Positions 8,390-17,101 of a DNA stretch of 64,000 nt are shown here, piece after piece. Numbering within the stretch: position 1 is the stretch's first letter; each line of letters begins with the position of its first letter. Under the pieces are notes generated by a model. That model was not told the DNA's origin. It did not search any database and saw only the letters and a program-made list of their open reading frames with translations. The translations under genes were made by a program, and so were the position numbers. The stretch is from Lachnospiraceae bacterium (GTDB lineage: Bacteria; Bacillota; Clostridia; Lachnospirales; Lachnospiraceae). The DNA lies in assembly GCA_017518735.1 (NCBI GenBank), contig JAFWTY010000016.1, positions 28,200 to 92,199 of the forward strand, in the 5' to 3' direction.

Positions 8390-10213
8390 ATGCAGGCGAT
8401 TATTTTGGCAGCCGGAATGGGTAAAAGATTAAAAGAGCTTACGCAGAGCAATACGAAATGCATGGTGAAAGTCAACGGTGTTACGTTGATTGACCGGATG
8501 TTGCATCAGATAGAAGATCATAAATTTACCAAGATAGTAATTGTAGTCGGTTATGAGGGACAAAAATTAATCGAGTACATTAATACTTTGAATATCAAAA
8601 CTCCAATCGTATATGTAAATAACCCGATATATGATAAAACGAATAACATTTATTCTCTTGCACTGGCAAAAGATTGGTTATTGGAGGAAGATACGGTTTT
8701 GTTTGAATCGGATTTGATCTTCGAAGACGGTGTACTGGATGAACTCCTGCAGGATTCCAGAGAATGTCTTGCATTAGTTGATAAGTATGAAGCCTGGATG
8801 GATGGGACATGCGTAACTTTAGGCGAAGATGATACTATTGAGCGTTTTGTCCCCGGAAAGAAATTTAAATACAATGAAATAAAGGATTATTATAAAACAG
8901 TTAATATTTATAAATTCAGCAAACAGTTCTCGCAAACGTATTATGTTCCGTTTCTTGATGCATATCAGATTGCATTGGGTGAAAATGAGTATTATGAACA
9001 GGTTTTACGTGTTATTACCATGCTTGACGAACCCGGAATAAAAGCGAAAAGGCTTAACGGTCAACGCTGGTATGAAATAGACGATATTCAGGATTTGGAT
9101 ATAGCGGAATCTATTTTCTCGGCGGATGAGAATGAAAGAGTGTTGATGTTGCAGGAACGTTATGGTGGATATTGGAGGTATCCTAAGCTTTTGGATTTCT
9201 CCTATTTGGTTAATCCTTACTATCCTCCCGAAAAAATGAGGGATGAAATCCGTGCAAGTTTTGATACGTTACTGACTGAGTATCCATCGGGAATGAGAGT
9301 TAACAGTCTGCTCGCAGCTAAGAATTTTGGTGTTCACAGAGAGAATATACTGGTTGGTAACGGTGCAGCGGAATTAATTAAGTGCTTAATGAATTCGTTT
9401 ACAGGCAAAGTCGGATTTGTTAGGCCTACATTTGAAGAGTATCCTAATCGTTACTCCAAAGATCTTTCGGTTTGCTTTACGCCGAGTAATAAGGATTATT
9501 CATACACTGTTTATGATTTGATGGATTTTTTTGCAAATAAAGATATTCAAAATCTTGTAGTTGTTAATCCGGATAATCCTAGTGGAAACTATATTCCCAA
9601 ATCGGAATTATTACGCCTGATTGAATGGACGAAGGAGAACGGAATCAAACTGGTAATAGATGAATCTTTTGTGGATTTTGCCGATGAAGAGGATAATTCT
9701 TTAATTGAACAGGAAATCTTATCTTCGAATGAGCATTTGTATGTCATGAAGAGTATTTCAAAGTCCTATGGAGTACCGGGAATTCGGTTAGGAGTATTGG
9801 CATCGGGCGATGAAAAAACAATTTCTGATATGAAGAAGGATGTAGCAATCTGGAATATCAATTCTTTTGGCGAGTTCTTTATGCAGATAGAAGAAAAGTA
9901 TAAAAAGGATTACCAAGCCGGCTTGGTTAAGTACCGAGCGGAAAGAGAAAGATTTCAAAAAGAACTTGCGAATATTAAAGGGGTCAGAGTGATACCTTCA
10001 CAGGCAAATTATGTAATGGTGGAACTGGACAAAGATATTGAGGCAGGTGGTCTTCTGAAAAATTTACTTATAAAACATAATGTTTTAATTAAGAATCTGC
10101 AATCTAAGACGAATGGTGGGAATTATCTTCGATTAGCAATCAGGAACGAAGAGGATAATAACCTGCTTTTAGAATCGATGAAGATGGAAATTAACTTAAT
10201 GATTAACGCCTAA
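8390..10213 (+). CDS. Bifunctional LicC-like nucleotidyltransferase fused to PLP aminotransferase-fold (CobD/HisC-like) domain
   Basis: Residues 1-240 form a nucleotidyltransferase like the CTP:phosphocholine cytidylyltransferase LicC. They show the GMGKRL loop in IILAAGMGKRL, the family string YDKTNNIYSL, and the metal-binding FESDLIFE. Residues about 265-605 form a fold-type I PLP enzyme closest in pattern to histidinol-phosphate aminotransferase and threonine-phosphate decarboxylase: NGAAELIKCL, VVNPDNPSGNYIP, VIDESFVDF, and SKSYGVPGIRLG with the PLP lysine. A plausible combined job is decarboxylation or transamination of a phosphorylated amino acid such as phosphoserine, then CTP activation to a CDP-amino-alcohol used by LicD. 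That chemistry is inferred. AAAAGGAG precedes ATG at 8390. Fold assignments are strong; substrate is unknown. Confidence 0.85.
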   Translation: MQAIILAAGMGKRLKELTQSNTKCMVKVNGVTLIDRMLHQIEDHKFTKIVIVVGYEGQKLIEYINTLNIKTPIVYVNNPIYDKTNNIYSLALAKDWLLEEDTVLFESDLIFEDGVLDELLQDSRECLALVDKYEAWMDGTCVTLGEDDTIERFVPGKKFKYNEIKDYYKTVNIYKFSKQFSQTYYVPFLDAYQIALGENEYYEQVLRVITMLDEPGIKAKRLNGQRWYEIDDIQDLDIAESIFSADENERVLMLQERYGGYWRYPKLLDFSYLVNPYYPPEKMRDEIRASFDTLLTEYPSGMRVNSLLAAKNFGVHRENILVGNGAAELIKCLMNSFTGKVGFVRPTFEEYPNRYSKDLSVCFTPSNKDYSYTVYDLMDFFANKDIQNLVVVNPDNPSGNYIPKSELLRLIEWTKENGIKLVIDESFVDFADEEDNSLIEQEILSSNEHLYVMKSISKSYGVPGIRLGVLASGDEKTISDMKKDVAIWNINSFGEFFMQIEEKYKKDYQAGLVKYRAERERFQKELANIKGVRVIPSQANYVMVELDKDIEAGGLLKNLLIKHNVLIKNLQSKTNGGNYLRLAIRNEEDNNLLLESMKMEINLMINA

Positions 10214-10236
10214 AGCGGCTTAAGGAGAACGTTACC

Positions 10237-10740
10237 ATGAGTAAGATTGAGTTAGTGCAGTTATCCCCTGATGATGGCATAGATGTATATGAAATGCTTC
10301 AAAGAATTAATCGTTTTGAAAATGACTTTAACAATGAAGCTAAAGATATGTCCTATTCGGAATACCGGGATTGGTTGATTGAACGGGATGCGTGGAGTAA
10401 AGGAGAGTGTTTGCCTGAGGGGTATGTCAAACAATGGATCTATTGGCTGAAGGTTGACGGAATTCCGGTTGGTATCGGGAAACTCCGAGAAAAAAAGACT
10501 TCCCAATCTGAAAAATGGGGAGGAAATATAGGTTTTGCAATCGATTCCTCGCAACGAGGAAACGGCTATGGAACTAAATTGTTTCAACTGTTACTTACTA
10601 AGGCAAAGGACCTAGAAATAAAGGAGATTCTGTCCACTGTTAGAACTGATAATATAGGATCAAACAGAATTCATGAAAAATGTGGCGGGGTTTTAGTTAA
10701 AAAGGATACGGAAACCTGTTATTATTCTTTTGCCTTGTGA
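10237..10740 (+). CDS. GNAT-family N-acetyltransferase
   Basis: A 167-residue acetyl-CoA-dependent acyltransferase. The acetyl-CoA pyrophosphate loop is visible as SSQRGNGYGTKLFQ (motif A, Q/RxxGxG/A), followed by the alpha-3 helix. The motif B segment, TDNIGSNRIHEKCGGVL, is the usual neighbour-asparagine and C-terminal strand. The N-terminal third resembles acetyltransferases with a preceding DxxxWL-type segment. AAGGAG lies about 10 bp before ATG 10237. It sits in the EPS operon between the LicC fusion and a second polymerase-like gene, so the acceptor could be an amino sugar or the amino-alcohol group. This is inference from position only. Confidence 0.88.
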   Translation: MSKIELVQLSPDDGIDVYEMLQRINRFENDFNNEAKDMSYSEYRDWLIERDAWSKGECLPEGYVKQWIYWLKVDGIPVGIGKLREKKTSQSEKWGGNIGFAIDSSQRGNGYGTKLFQLLLTKAKDLEIKEILSTVRTDNIGSNRIHEKCGGVLVKKDTETCYYSFAL

Positions 10741-10773
10741 TCAACGGAGTTTTTGATAGGATGAACGAATCGA

Positions 10774-12342
10774 ATGGGAAATAGTAGAAATAAAAGTAAT
10801 ACGCTTTCATTATTTCTATATGAAGTAAAAGGCGGGGTTGTTTTTTTCTTTTTATTTCTCCTGTCGGTGGTTCATCCTTTTTATGTCCCGGAGAAATTCT
10901 ATTACATCGGCACCTATAAGCTTCTATTTTTTGAAAGGGTTACGCTGGTCTTCCTGGCCGCATCTGTATTTTTCTTTATATTAACGATAATCTTTTTGCC
11001 ACGCAGTATTAAAATCAAATTTGAAACAACTGATGTTGCATTTCTGGCACTTGCAGGATGGAATATTGTTTCGCTGTTCCTTTCTCCGTATTTCCCGGAT
11101 GGTTTACTTGGATATGAAACCTGGAGAATGGGACTGTTGACACAGTTGGCAATTACGGCCATCTATTTCATCATTAAACAATGGGCAAACAAGTGGAAGA
11201 GTATTATTACGATAACCATGATTGCATTTACGTTTGAGAATATATTGGTTATTCTGCAGCGTTTCGGGAAGAATCCTCTGAATCTCTATGCCGGGATGGG
11301 ATTGGGAGATTGGAACAGGAGAAATCTGCTTGGAACCATAGGAAATTCCAACTGGCTATGCGGCTATATGATGTGTCTGGTTCCTGTGCTGATCTGGTTA
11401 TATCTCTTAGAAGAAAAAAGAGTATGGAATGTTATTTGGGGAATCATGTTGTTCATTTCTTTGGCAGCATTGTTTTTGCAGGGCAGCAGCAGTGGAGTTG
11501 TTGCTTTAGCCGGTGTCTTACTGGTTTGCTTATGCTTTGTGATTAAAACTTATAAGAATCTTATTCGTTTACTATCCATACCTTTTATGATTTCTTTCTT
11601 TTGGATGATGCTGAGCCTGTTTCAGGTGGAATTACTGGAGCCGGAAGAGGTTCATACACCACAAAAAGTCTATTCTTTGTTATGGATTATTCCTGTGATT
11701 ATTTTATTGGCTGTTATCGTTATTCTTTCTGCTTGGGTTAAGAAGAAACACAAAGATGATCTGTCCTTTTCTTTCATTCGTAATACCATAATACTGATTG
11801 CGGCCATCATTTTTGTGGGAATGCTGGTATTTACTGTAATCCAGATATGGGGGCCCTCAAGTGATAACGGTATTGTACAGAAACTGATAATTAAAGATAC
11901 CTGGGGAAGCAACAGAGTCCTGTTATGGAAAGAGACACTTAAACACTTCTTTGGCAATACCCCACTTAAGAGTATATTGTTTGGCGTTGGACCGGACTGT
12001 TACGGGAACTGGTTTATTGAGCAGGAAATCTATATTCCGGCAGAAGGCCCGTTAAGTGAAGTGGTTTATACGAATGCTCATAATCTCATCCTGACCATGT
12101 TGGTCAATGCGGGGCTGATTGGGATGCTGATTTATCTGGCTACATGGGGCAGTCTATTATTTCTATTTATAAAGAAACGGAAGGAAAGCTATTTTTCGCT
12201 TCTTGGGATACTGATGATAACCGGAATGGGAATCAATGGTTTCTTCAGTTTTCAGCAGGTATGTGCAACTCCCTTGTTCTATGCTTTGTTGGGTTTGGTT
12301 CGGGGGATGACGGATCGGAAGGAATCTGTTCAGGATAAATAA
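10774..12342 (+). CDS. O-antigen ligase/polymerase-like membrane protein (Wzy_C type)
   Basis: A 522-residue polytopic protein with a dozen or more hydrophobic segments. A Wzy_C-like signature lies in the C-terminal half: LLWKETLKHFFGNTPLKSIL then FGVGPDCYGNWF and NAHNLILTMLVNAGLIGML. The NAHN element is the typical conserved loop of O-antigen ligases. N-terminal segments include RMGLLTQLAITAI. It would join or ligate lipid-linked glycans on the outer face. It ends the left operon: an intergenic promoter follows. It differs from the polymerase at 4784 in length and loop sequence, so it is more likely a ligase or a second polymerase than a duplicate. Confidence 0.82.
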   Translation: MGNSRNKSNTLSLFLYEVKGGVVFFFLFLLSVVHPFYVPEKFYYIGTYKLLFFERVTLVFLAASVFFFILTIIFLPRSIKIKFETTDVAFLALAGWNIVSLFLSPYFPDGLLGYETWRMGLLTQLAITAIYFIIKQWANKWKSIITITMIAFTFENILVILQRFGKNPLNLYAGMGLGDWNRRNLLGTIGNSNWLCGYMMCLVPVLIWLYLLEEKRVWNVIWGIMLFISLAALFLQGSSSGVVALAGVLLVCLCFVIKTYKNLIRLLSIPFMISFFWMMLSLFQVELLEPEEVHTPQKVYSLLWIIPVIILLAVIVILSAWVKKKHKDDLSFSFIRNTIILIAAIIFVGMLVFTVIQIWGPSSDNGIVQKLIIKDTWGSNRVLLWKETLKHFFGNTPLKSILFGVGPDCYGNWFIEQEIYIPAEGPLSEVVYTNAHNLILTMLVNAGLIGMLIYLATWGSLLFLFIKKRKESYFSLLGILMITGMGINGFFSFQQVCATPLFYALLGLVRGMTDRKESVQDK

Positions 12343-12364
12343 TTGCCGAAAATCGAAGAGAAGA

Positions 12365-12393
12365 TTGAATTACCTATTATTTATTTTTATAAT
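12365..12393 (+). promoter_or_regulatory. Sigma-A-type promoter for the FN3-repeat surface protein
   Basis: TTGAAT (12365-12370), 17 bp spacer, TATAAT (12388-12393), in a very AT-rich intergenic stretch after the EPS operon. It indicates that the secreted protein at 12456 is transcribed on its own, with a leader of about 55 nt. Confidence 0.65.
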
Positions 12394-12455
12394 TAAAAAT
12401 GTGAGTTTATAAAAATCAGGTTATCTGTGAACTGTTAAAAGAGGAGGGAACGGAT

Positions 12456-15400
12456 ATGTTAAAAAAGCGTAAGTTGTATAGTTTAATTGCTAAACTTATG
12501 ATTATTGTTATGCTTATTCCGTTATGTTGTTTTTCAAGCATAACAACATTGCGGGTTTCTGCGGCACCGAATGCAACCGGAAATAATCCGTCTGCGACAG
12601 GAAACAATCCAACCGCAACCGGAAACAATTCTGTTGTTATGAGATGGACCGATATGGTTAAGTCGGGAAGTACATATATACAGAATGTAAGCATGACTTT
12701 AAGCGGTTCATACAGTGGTATAGCTCATCCGCGCTATTCCGGTTTTAATATAGAGAGCGGAACTGCTATTTGGATTTATCGGGATTACTATGCAGAAGGC
12801 GAAGATCTGGTTTGCATTGTTTGGGATGATGTAAGTTTTTCAAATTATAATCATTGTACACTTTCTTTTGATAATACCCCGTTAGGCTATTATACTTTCG
12901 CAAATGTTAATCAACCGAGTGATAATACCTTTGAAAATATGCCGAATTCGATTACGAATGTGAGCGCAGGCATAAATGGTTCAAATATTACAATGGACTT
13001 CGCGCCTACCGCGGAAGGTACGGTATATGGCTATTTCAAGGCAAGCCGTGTGGAGAAATTTCAATGGCAATCCGTGATTCCTTATGAAGGCGGATATACG
13101 CCGGCCATGCTTCAACCCCTTGAATTAACTTACGTCGGAAACGGACATCCGATATATTCCGAAGGCTATGGTCCGGCGACTCTGATCTATTTCAGCAATT
13201 ATTTTGACAATAATACCGATTTATTGTATTTCCAATTTGATGATTCAAGGTCGCAGCCCACTGAAGCTGAAAGTCAGTTTTCGGTTCGCTTTAAGAATGT
13301 TTACGGTCATACGAGTATTGAGGAATACAGTGGTTCCATTCCGGCTGGCACATCAGTGCCCACGGCAACAGCCGTAAGCGAGAGTATTGATAATGGTTGG
13401 ATTAATCTCGTAATGAAACCGAATAATAATGGTCGAAATTACATTTTTTACAAAGCCAAAAGAGGTGCGTCTGTATCAGGGGTAACCTTAAATAAGACCC
13501 AAACTTCTATGTGGCCTGATACTTCAGAAAAATTGGTGGCGACAGTCAGACCGGAAGATGCAGTTAACAAGGAAGTTATCTGGAATACCACAAATGAGTA
13601 TATTGCATCGGTAAACGAAGAAGGATTGGTTGTAGCCAAACATCCCGGTATTGTGAAGGTTACTGCCACAACACGTTCGGGCGGTTACTCCGCAAGTTGT
13701 AATGTGACGGTACAGGCTGAAATGCCCGAGCTCAGTATACAGTGTTCGGTAGACGGAGTTATTCTTGATTGGGAAGAGCAGGATGTTACTTCTTACAGAA
13801 TCTACAGGAAGGCAGGCTCCGGAACCTGGGAAAAACTGAATGATGTCTGGGGAACCGGCTATATTGACCATAACGTTATAAGTAGTACAAAGTACAGTTA
13901 TTATATTATGTGCTTGGATGACGAGTCCTATGAAGAGATTTCTCCGTATAATAAGAACAAAGTTAAAACTGTTTCTTATTATCGGCTGAATCCACCAAAG
14001 TTAACGGTGACGCAGGTATCAGGAGGCATAAATGTTTCATGGGAAGCAATGCAGGATGTGGAAAAGTATCGTGTTTTCAGGAAAACAGCCAGCGGGAATT
14101 GGACGTCAATAAAATATACGACAGGTCTGTCTTATAAAGATACGAATGTAGAAGGCGATACTTCCTACACATACGGAGTTATTTGCTTAAACCCGGATGG
14201 TAAATATCTTAATGAATTGGTGGAAGGCGGAAGCATTGTATTTAAGAATTATACACCTGCCATTACATTGAAATCGGACAATTCCGGTGTGCAAATCAGT
14301 TGGAATGCGATCGACGAAGCAGCAAAGTATCGTGTTTACAGGAAGACGGCCAGTGGAAACTGGACAGCGCTAAAGACAACGACAGGATTGTCCTATACTG
14401 ATACAGGAGTAGAACACGGAAACGAGTATATCTACGGAATAATCAGCCTGAGATCAAACGGAAGCTATCTAAACAAATTGGAAGAGGGCGGAAGAATTCT
14501 GTATGAGAAGAATTTTAGACCGGATTTGGAATTATCACAGGACAATTCCGGCGTGCAAATCGGTTGGAATGCGATTGACGAAGCGGCAAAGTATCGTGTT
14601 TACAGGAAGACGGCTAGTGGAAATTGGACAGCACTAAAGACAACGACAGGGTTGTCCTATACGGATACGGCTGTGGAAAACGGAACCGAGTATATCTACG
14701 GAATAATCAGTCTGAGATCAAACGGAAGCTATCTAAACAAATTGGAAGAGGGTGGAAGAATTCTATATGAGAAGAATTACAGACCGACTTTGACGATAGC
14801 GAAGGATAATTCCGGTGTACGAATCAGCTGGGATGCAATAGACGAGGCGGCTAAGTATCGTATATATCGAAAGACAGAAGGTGGAGCATGGGTACGATTT
14901 GCCCCCACAAAGGGACTTTCCTATTTGGATACGGATGTAGAAAGCGGAACAGAGTATATTTACGGAATTATAAGCTTTGATGCCAACGGAGCAGCTTTAA
15001 ACAAGCTGGTAGACGGCGGAAGAATTCTGTATGAGAAGAATTACAGACCAACTTTGACGATAACGCAGGATAATTCAGGCGTACGAATCAGCTGGGATGC
15101 AATAGACGAGGCGGCTAAGTATCGTATATATCGAAAGACAGAAGGCGGAGCATGGGTACGATTTGCCCCCACAAAGGGACTTTCCTATTTGGATACGGAT
15201 GTAGAGAGCGGGACAGAGTATATTTACGGAATTATAAGCTTTGATGCCAACGGAGCAGCTTTAAACAAGCTGGTAGAAGGCGGAAGAATTCTGTACGAGA
15301 AGACTTACCGACCGACTTTGACGATAGCGAAGGATAATTCCGGTGTACGAATCAGCTGGGATGCAATAGACGAGGCAGCTAAGTATCGTATATATCGGAA

Positions 15401-15569
15401 GACAGAAGGTGGAACATGGGTACGATTTGCACCCACAAAAGGTCTTTCCTATTTGGATACGGATGTAGAAAGCGGAACAGAGTATATTTACGGAATTATA
15501 AGCTTTGATGCCAACGGAGTAGCTTTGAACAAGCTGGTAGAAGGCGGAAGAATTCGTTATATTAAGTAA
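12456..15569 (+). CDS. Secreted surface protein with Big2 domain and seven FN3-like repeats
   Basis: A 1037-residue exported protein. Residues 1-37 are a signal peptide (basic start, hydrophobic core, VSAAP cleavage region). A short Asn/Thr/Gly linker repeats ATGNN three times. Residues 45-330 are an unrecognised beta-rich N-terminal part. Residues about 341-420 form a bacterial Ig-like Big2 domain (GVTLNKTQTSMWP...TATTRSGGYSASCNVTV). From about 425 to the end are seven FN3-like units of about 88 residues: one divergent and six aligned, the last ones nearly identical. No LPXTG or membrane anchor is present at the C-terminus, which ends within the last unit. GAGGAGGG precedes ATG 12456. Probable adhesion or matrix role; no catalytic motif is seen. 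Confidence 0.85.
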   Translation: MLKKRKLYSLIAKLMIIVMLIPLCCFSSITTLRVSAAPNATGNNPSATGNNPTATGNNSVVMRWTDMVKSGSTYIQNVSMTLSGSYSGIAHPRYSGFNIESGTAIWIYRDYYAEGEDLVCIVWDDVSFSNYNHCTLSFDNTPLGYYTFANVNQPSDNTFENMPNSITNVSAGINGSNITMDFAPTAEGTVYGYFKASRVEKFQWQSVIPYEGGYTPAMLQPLELTYVGNGHPIYSEGYGPATLIYFSNYFDNNTDLLYFQFDDSRSQPTEAESQFSVRFKNVYGHTSIEEYSGSIPAGTSVPTATAVSESIDNGWINLVMKPNNNGRNYIFYKAKRGASVSGVTLNKTQTSMWPDTSEKLVATVRPEDAVNKEVIWNTTNEYIASVNEEGLVVAKHPGIVKVTATTRSGGYSASCNVTVQAEMPELSIQCSVDGVILDWEEQDVTSYRIYRKAGSGTWEKLNDVWGTGYIDHNVISSTKYSYYIMCLDDESYEEISPYNKNKVKTVSYYRLNPPKLTVTQVSGGINVSWEAMQDVEKYRVFRKTASGNWTSIKYTTGLSYKDTNVEGDTSYTYGVICLNPDGKYLNELVEGGSIVFKNYTPAITLKSDNSGVQISWNAIDEAAKYRVYRKTASGNWTALKTTTGLSYTDTGVEHGNEYIYGIISLRSNGSYLNKLEEGGRILYEKNFRPDLELSQDNSGVQIGWNAIDEAAKYRVYRKTASGNWTALKTTTGLSYTDTAVENGTEYIYGIISLRSNGSYLNKLEEGGRILYEKNYRPTLTIAKDNSGVRISWDAIDEAAKYRIYRKTEGGAWVRFAPTKGLSYLDTDVESGTEYIYGIISFDANGAALNKLVDGGRILYEKNYRPTLTITQDNSGVRISWDAIDEAAKYRIYRKTEGGAWVRFAPTKGLSYLDTDVESGTEYIYGIISFDANGAALNKLVEGGRILYEKTYRPTLTIAKDNSGVRISWDAIDEAAKYRIYRKTEGGTWVRFAPTKGLSYLDTDVESGTEYIYGIISFDANGVALNKLVEGGRIRYIK
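12573..12635 (+). repeat. Three 21-bp repeats encoding the ATGNN(P/S) linker
   Basis: Three consecutive 21-bp units starting at 12573, 12594 and 12615, each coding for ATGNNP or ATGNNS plus one residue. They lie directly after the signal peptide of the surface protein and look like a flexible spacer that can vary by slippage in whole codons. Confidence 0.85.
13992..15569 (+). repeat. Six tandem 264-bp repeats (FN3-like units)
   Basis: Unit boundaries recur at 13992, 14256, 14520, 14784, 15048 and 15312, an exact 264-bp period (88 codons). Units starting at 14256 and 14520 form one closely similar pair (ALKTTTGLSYTD, SLRSNGSYLN). Units at 14784, 15048 and 15312 form a nearly identical triplet (VRFAPTKGLSYLD, SFDANGAALN). 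The first unit is clearly diverged. The pattern indicates stepwise amplification toward the 3' end. Confidence 0.95.
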
Positions 15570-15641
15570 TTAGTTTAACGATAAGCTGATTTAAGTTTAT
15601 TTGGGGCATCATTTTTAGGACCTAATAAGATCAATAATCAA

Positions 15642-15667
15642 CAGGACCCGGCAAGAGCCGGGTCCTG
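15642..15667 (+). terminator. Strong hairpin after the surface-protein gene
   Basis: Perfect 11-bp stem CAGGACCCGGC / GCCGGGTCCTG with an AAGA loop, about 70 bp after the stop codon. No long U tract follows, so it may act as a weaker terminator or an mRNA 3' end stabiliser. A second small hairpin (GCTAAC/GTTAGC, 15694-15711) follows. Confidence 0.6.
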
Positions 15668-15782
15668 AGTATATACAACACAAAAATGAAACGGCTAACT
15701 TATAGGTTAGCATTTATAGTTAGTATTAATGATGTAACCAGATTAAATAAAACCATTATGACTGATAGGTGCTAAAATCGGG

Positions 15783-17015
15783 ATGAGTAAATTATCAAAA
15801 GAGTATTTATTCTTATTGAATACTATTAAAGGCATTCTTCATAATGAAGAAACCGGTGAAATAGAATCGGAATCTGTAAATTATGAAAGAGTGCTTCGGA
15901 TTGCTGTTGAAAACGGAATAGCCAATACCATCGCAGATAGAATCTTTGGAAGGAAAGATGCCCCGGAAAACATAAAAAAAGAATTCTATAAGCAGAAGAT
16001 GATTACCATGTCCAGGAGCATAGCAGCGGACAATAATCTTCAAAGGGTATATGCAAGTTTGGATGCTCACAAAATAAGGGGGCTTTTTTTAAAAGGAACC
16101 ATTCTCAAAAAACTATATCCTAAGGCATATTTACGGTCAATGAGTGATGCAGACGTATATGCTGCAAGAGAAGATATGGATGAAGTGTACTCGCTTATGA
16201 TAAATATGGGATACAATACCGGGGCAATTGGCAGAGGTAATCATTATGAGTACATGATGGGAAAGGGCTTCAAGATAGAATATCATCCCGAATTGGTTGC
16301 TATTAGTAGTTGGTATGGAGATAGGGTGTTTTCCAAAAAACATCCGGAAGAAAAAGATATTGCAATTTATATGGATATATGGAATCATACTTTACCAATG
16401 GAAACATATGAGTGTGCCAGACAGTTGGTTCCGGAGTATCATTATCTGTATGTGATCATGCATATGATGAATCATTTTTTGAAAAGCGGAACCGGAATAC
16501 GTTCCGTAATGGATGTTTGGGTAATGAATAATCATTATGCAGATAAATGGGATCGTGAATTGATAGAGAGTCTGTTGGAGGATTATGGACTTCGAACTTT
16601 TGAGGCATATGCATTGGCACTGGCGGATAGATGGTTTGATTTGGAGAAATTGCCATATTTGAATAAAGATGTGGACGCTCGAGTGCTGGAAGAGTATGAG
16701 CGGTATATTCTGGAATCCGGAACCTATGGATCAACAGAACATTATGTTTCGCGTGAATTGGGCAATAAAACCGGAATGGAAAATAAGGTGAGATATCTGG
16801 CGGAACTATTTTTCGCACCATATGGAAAGATGAAGAGGATGTATCCTGTTTTGGAGAAAGCACCTGTTCTCTTGCCGATAATGTGGGGTGGAAGAGCAAT
16901 TGATAAGTTTCGGTTAAGAGGTAAGAAAACCAGAGGAAAGATAAAGACCGTCATGAAAGCCAACAAGCAAAAAGCGGATTGGCAGAGTGAGTTGATGAGA
17001 AAGATGGTGGAGTGA
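15783..17015 (+). CDS. NTP_transf_5-family nucleotidyltransferase
   Basis: A 410-residue protein of the uncharacterised nucleotidyltransferase family PF14907, which includes proteins found in some lasso-peptide clusters. The catalytic core is LFLKGTILKKLYPKAYLRSMSD followed by DADVYA. The SMSDADVY element supplies the two metal-binding acidic residues. A helical HEPN-like C-terminal half contains YHYLYVIMHMMNHFL. The basic C-terminal tail (GKKTRGKIKTVMKANKQK) is unusual. It is a paralogue of the gene at 18886. It is followed by a bidirectional terminator and stands apart from the reverse-strand dehydrogenase. The substrate is unknown. It may modify a small molecule, sugar or peptide rather than make DNA or RNA. 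Confidence 0.85.
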   Translation: MSKLSKEYLFLLNTIKGILHNEETGEIESESVNYERVLRIAVENGIANTIADRIFGRKDAPENIKKEFYKQKMITMSRSIAADNNLQRVYASLDAHKIRGLFLKGTILKKLYPKAYLRSMSDADVYAAREDMDEVYSLMINMGYNTGAIGRGNHYEYMMGKGFKIEYHPELVAISSWYGDRVFSKKHPEEKDIAIYMDIWNHTLPMETYECARQLVPEYHYLYVIMHMMNHFLKSGTGIRSVMDVWVMNNHYADKWDRELIESLLEDYGLRTFEAYALALADRWFDLEKLPYLNKDVDARVLEEYERYILESGTYGSTEHYVSRELGNKTGMENKVRYLAELFFAPYGKMKRMYPVLEKAPVLLPIMWGGRAIDKFRLRGKKTRGKIKTVMKANKQKADWQSELMRKMVE

Positions 17016-17063
17016 GGGGACAAAGATAACTCATAATAAGTTATACTTCCATAAATATAAAAA

Positions 17064-17089
17064 CGGGGTTGACTATTCAGTTAGCCCCG
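17064..17089. terminator. Bidirectional terminator between convergent genes
   Basis: CGGGG...CCCCG stem of 11 bp, including two G-U pairs, with an ATTC loop. It is flanked by A-rich sequence on the left and AAAATGTTTTT on the right, so both the gene at 15783 and the reverse-strand dehydrogenase can terminate here. Confidence 0.85.
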
Positions 17090-17101
17090 AAAATGTTTTT
17101 A

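Noticed and set aside
13992..15569. 264-bp period considered as an assembly error or integron-like array
   Set aside because: Units carry consistent group-specific substitutions and keep the reading frame throughout, so true tandem protein repeats are the simpler reading.
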